Below, piece by piece: positions 61,694 to 64,000 of a stretch of 64,000 nt of DNA. Source of the DNA: Barnesiella viscericola DSM 18177 (GTDB lineage: Bacteria; Bacteroidota; Bacteroidia; Bacteroidales; Barnesiellaceae); assembly GCF_000512915.1 (NCBI RefSeq), contig NZ_CP007034.1:682001-746000 (forward strand). The letters are read 5' to 3'. A model generated the notes under the pieces. It made no database searches and was not told the origin of the DNA. It worked only from the letters and a program-made list of their open reading frames with translations. Within the stretch, counting starts at the first letter, position 1. Every line of letters begins with the position of its first letter. Made by a program: the position numbers and the translations under genes.

Positions 61694-64000
61694 TCACTTG
61701 TTCTTGTGCTGCTCCCTATACTCGCGGGGTGTGAGCGAGGTAAACTGCTTGAAGCTGGTGCTAAAATAGCGGGCGTTGGAAAAGCCTGCTTTTTCGGCCA
61801 CCTCGGCTACCGGCCAATCGGTCTCGGCCAGCAACTGCATGGCCTGCTCGATTCGCATACGATTAATCAAGTCGTTTACCCCCAAACCGGTCAGAGCCTT
61901 CACCTTATTATATAAGGAGGCTCGGCTCATACCCAGCTCGACGGTCAAATATTTCACGTCCAAATCGGGATTTCCCATATTGTCCTGTATCAATTTATTG
62001 AGTTTCAACAAAAATTGTTCGTCGGCATTGCTGAATGTCTGGTCTTTGGGCACGATGGTCACCGGACCGGCATTCCTGTAATAGCTCTTGATCTGCTCGC
62101 GGTTCCACAACAGATTGCGAATGATGGCAAGCAACACATCGTCGTCGAAGGGCTTCGACAGGTAAAAGTCGGCTCCCAGCTTGTAGCCTGCCGACTGGCT
62201 CTCGGGATTGTCGCGGGCCGTCAGCAAGATGACCGGGATATGGCTTATCTGTATGTCGCTCTTCAACAACCGGCAGAATTCGAAGCCGTCCATGCGGGGC
62301 ATCATGATGTCGCAAATAACCAGATCGGGCTGATACTGATGCACCATCATGAGACCGTCTTTCCCGTCGTCGGCCGTGTAGATTTGCTTGAACACATCGG
62401 CAAACGAACTCTTCACAAACGACTGTATCTCTTTCTCGTCGTCGATAATCAGAATCGAATACTCCTTCAACGGGAAATCTTTTTCCGACACGGCCGGCTC
62501 GGTCACATTCTCGGCAAACTGAATGTTGTTCAGATACATGCCCGGGGCACATACCACCTCTTCATCTTGATGCGAGAGAGGCAACTCGAACCAGAAGGTG
62601 GCCCCCCTCGTTTCGTTATTATAGGCGCCAATCTCCCCACCGTGCAGTTCGAGCAACGTTTTGGAATAGGACAAACCTATACCGCTGCCGCTCAACCGGT
62701 GCTCACCCTGATAGAAGCGGGTAAACAGGTGAGAAAAGTCACTCTCGTTCAATCCGATACCTTCGTCGGTTACCAATACCCTCACCCGCTCGTCACGCAC
62801 CTCGGTCGAGACACGCACGGTGGTCGCCTCGTCGCTGAATTTCAACGCATTCATCAACAAGTTGGAGAGTACGATTTCGCACTTGTCCTTGTCGAACGAG
62901 ATGCTCTCGATACGTTCGTCGGGAACAAAATCCAAGTTTATCTTCTTGGCCTTGAACTCCTCGGTAAAATCGTCGACAATCGATTCAACCCACGCATTGA
63001 ACGGGTGGGACGACAAGTGCAAAGCCTCATACCCCACCTCCATGCGCCGCATATCCAGCACCATGTTGATGATGCTGCGCATACGGCGAGCTTGCTTGAA
63101 TATCTGGGTCAGTTGCGTTTTCAGCGGCTCATCGACCATCTCATGCCGCAACAGCCGTTTCAGCGGGGCATAAATGAGGGTAAGCGGCGTGCGCAACTCA
63201 TGACTTACGTTGATGAGGAAACGCACTTTGTCTTCATACACCTTGCGCTCCCGCTCCTTCATTTCGAGCTGCATGCGGTCGTTTTTCTTTTTAATGGTGT
63301 AGACCATTGCCAAAACATACATGACAATCACGGCAACCACCATCAGCACAATAAACCACGGTGTCTTCCACCAGGGCGGCACAACCTCGATTTGCAGAAT
63401 ACACTGCGAGGGGCTCCACCCACCATCGGCCGTACTGCATGATGCCATCACCCGATAGGAGCCTACGGGCAGGGAATAGAGGGTGAGCGTGTGGTCATAC
63501 GATTCGATGGCAGAACGCCCCAACCCCTGTATGTCGAAGCGAAACATCTTCTTGCGGAAAATATCTTTCTCGCGCACCATCGTTTTCAACGTCAGCGAGG
63601 TATAGTTCCAGGGTATGCGTATCGACTGGTCACTGGCATCGATTCGGTTCATCACGGTCTTACCGTCGAGATCGACATCAGACAGCAACACAACGGGAGT
63701 CACCGACGACTTGTACTGCTTGAACCTTTCACGATCGATACGCAGCAAGCCCGAGATGCCACCCATATAAATATCCTTCCCGTCACGGGAAATCAAAGTC
63801 GATTTATGCAGATACTCATTGGGCACCGCACCATCTGAATCTCCATAAATGAAAATGCGGTCTTCCTGAATCGAATAGCGGAAAAGCAACCCGTCGGCAC
63901 CCAGCCACAGACTGCGATCGGCATAGGCTACCGAGGTAACCTCGCGGAACATGTTGGTCTTGACGGCTCGCAATGCCCGGTTAGGCACATCATAATACAA
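61694..64000 (-). CDS. Hybrid two-component system regulator (HTCS) of PUL2, N-terminus outside window
   Basis: 768 C-terminal residues are present; the sensor propellers continue beyond 64000. Seen in order: last Reg_prop blades (VAYADRSLWLGADGLL), Y_Y_Y domain (about 115-210), a membrane segment (WFIVLMVVAVIVMYVLAMVY), HisKA with the phospho-His in NVSHELRTPLTLIYAP, HATPase with GSGIGLSYSKTLLELHGGE, receiver with the acceptor Asp in VICDIMMPRMDG, and AraC-type HTH ending FSNARYFSTSFKQFTSLTPREY. It would control the PUL2 operons on the same strand, the first of which starts 163 bases downstream. Its DNA-binding part differs clearly from that of the PUL1 HTCS, matching the different direct repeats. 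Confidence 0.95.
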   Translation of the reverse strand: MYYDVPNRALRAVKTNMFREVTSVAYADRSLWLGADGLLFRYSIQEDRIFIYGDSDGAVPNEYLHKSTLISRDGKDIYMGGISGLLRIDRERFKQYKSSVTPVVLLSDVDLDGKTVMNRIDASDQSIRIPWNYTSLTLKTMVREKDIFRKKMFRFDIQGLGRSAIESYDHTLTLYSLPVGSYRVMASCSTADGGWSPSQCILQIEVVPPWWKTPWFIVLMVVAVIVMYVLAMVYTIKKKNDRMQLEMKERERKVYEDKVRFLINVSHELRTPLTLIYAPLKRLLRHEMVDEPLKTQLTQIFKQARRMRSIINMVLDMRRMEVGYEALHLSSHPFNAWVESIVDDFTEEFKAKKINLDFVPDERIESISFDKDKCEIVLSNLLMNALKFSDEATTVRVSTEVRDERVRVLVTDEGIGLNESDFSHLFTRFYQGEHRLSGSGIGLSYSKTLLELHGGEIGAYNNETRGATFWFELPLSHQDEEVVCAPGMYLNNIQFAENVTEPAVSEKDFPLKEYSILIIDDEKEIQSFVKSSFADVFKQIYTADDGKDGLMMVHQYQPDLVICDIMMPRMDGFEFCRLLKSDIQISHIPVILLTARDNPESQSAGYKLGADFYLSKPFDDDVLLAIIRNLLWNREQIKSYYRNAGPVTIVPKDQTFSNADEQFLLKLNKLIQDNMGNPDLDVKYLTVELGMSRASLYNKVKALTGLGVNDLINRMRIEQAMQLLAETDWPVAEVAEKAGFSNARYFSTSFKQFTSLTPREYREQHKNK

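Overview
The window looks like chromosome from an anaerobic, glycan-degrading member of the Bacteroidales. The evidence is two SusC/SusD loci each with a hybrid two-component regulator (HTCS), type IX secretion C-terminal tails on several exoproteins, Bacteroidales-restricted families (DUF4493, PCMD, DUF4923), meso-diaminopimelate dehydrogenase, and promoters of the Bacteroidetes type (TTG/TTTG, about 20 bases, TAnnTTTG). A gut genus such as Barnesiella or a relative is a guess; no rRNA or marker gene settles it. Genes were read from sequence alone, so family names are recognition calls, not database hits.

Region 1 (1-21537) is a polysaccharide utilisation locus (PUL1) with two diverging arms around an HTCS (11133-15134). 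The left arm (minus strand) runs ELWxxDGT-repeat exoprotein, SusC, SusD, PKD-type surface lipoprotein, GH43, GH93-like/CBM9 protein, and the start of a GH51 arabinofuranosidase cut by the window edge. The right arm (plus) holds a very large interrupted GH43, a GH43 lipoprotein and an S1 sulfatase. The enzymes point to an arabinose-rich, possibly sulfated polymer. The DNA is visibly more AT-rich than what follows, and the change is abrupt just before the mutarotase gene at 21607.

Region 2 (21607-25780) holds galactose mutarotase, a small outer membrane beta-barrel, a DUF4923 protein and UDP-glucose 6-dehydrogenase, whose promoter carries a perfect 7-7-7 palindrome.

Region 3 (26098-35241) is the least explained part: a tightly coupled six-gene operon of four large surface lipoproteins (DUF4493, FN3-like and PCMD modules in different combinations) and two paralogous beta-barrels. 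It looks like a self-contained cell-surface assembly and is the best candidate here for an undescribed system.

Region 4 (35524-43033) has lgt and ddh, then an AT-rich islet of unknown small genes (37545-39391) that includes a promoter-to-terminator unit of about 115 bases with no ordinary gene in it, then a GH16 enzyme and a clan GH-A (GH50-like) lipoprotein.

Region 5 (43477-64000) starts with tRNA-Ala(GGC) and continues with a second PUL on the minus strand: HTCS (N-terminus outside the window), a secreted unknown protein, a GH18 protein with two LamG-like lectin domains, SusC, SusD, then a separately promoted operon of sulfatase, GH20, sulfatase and GH2. Beta-galactosidase, beta-hexosaminidase, sulfatases and a GH18 fit a sulfated, N-acetylhexosamine-containing host glycan such as keratan sulfate, mucin O-glycan or N-glycan. 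All three sulfatases in the window have serine, not cysteine, at the formylglycine position.
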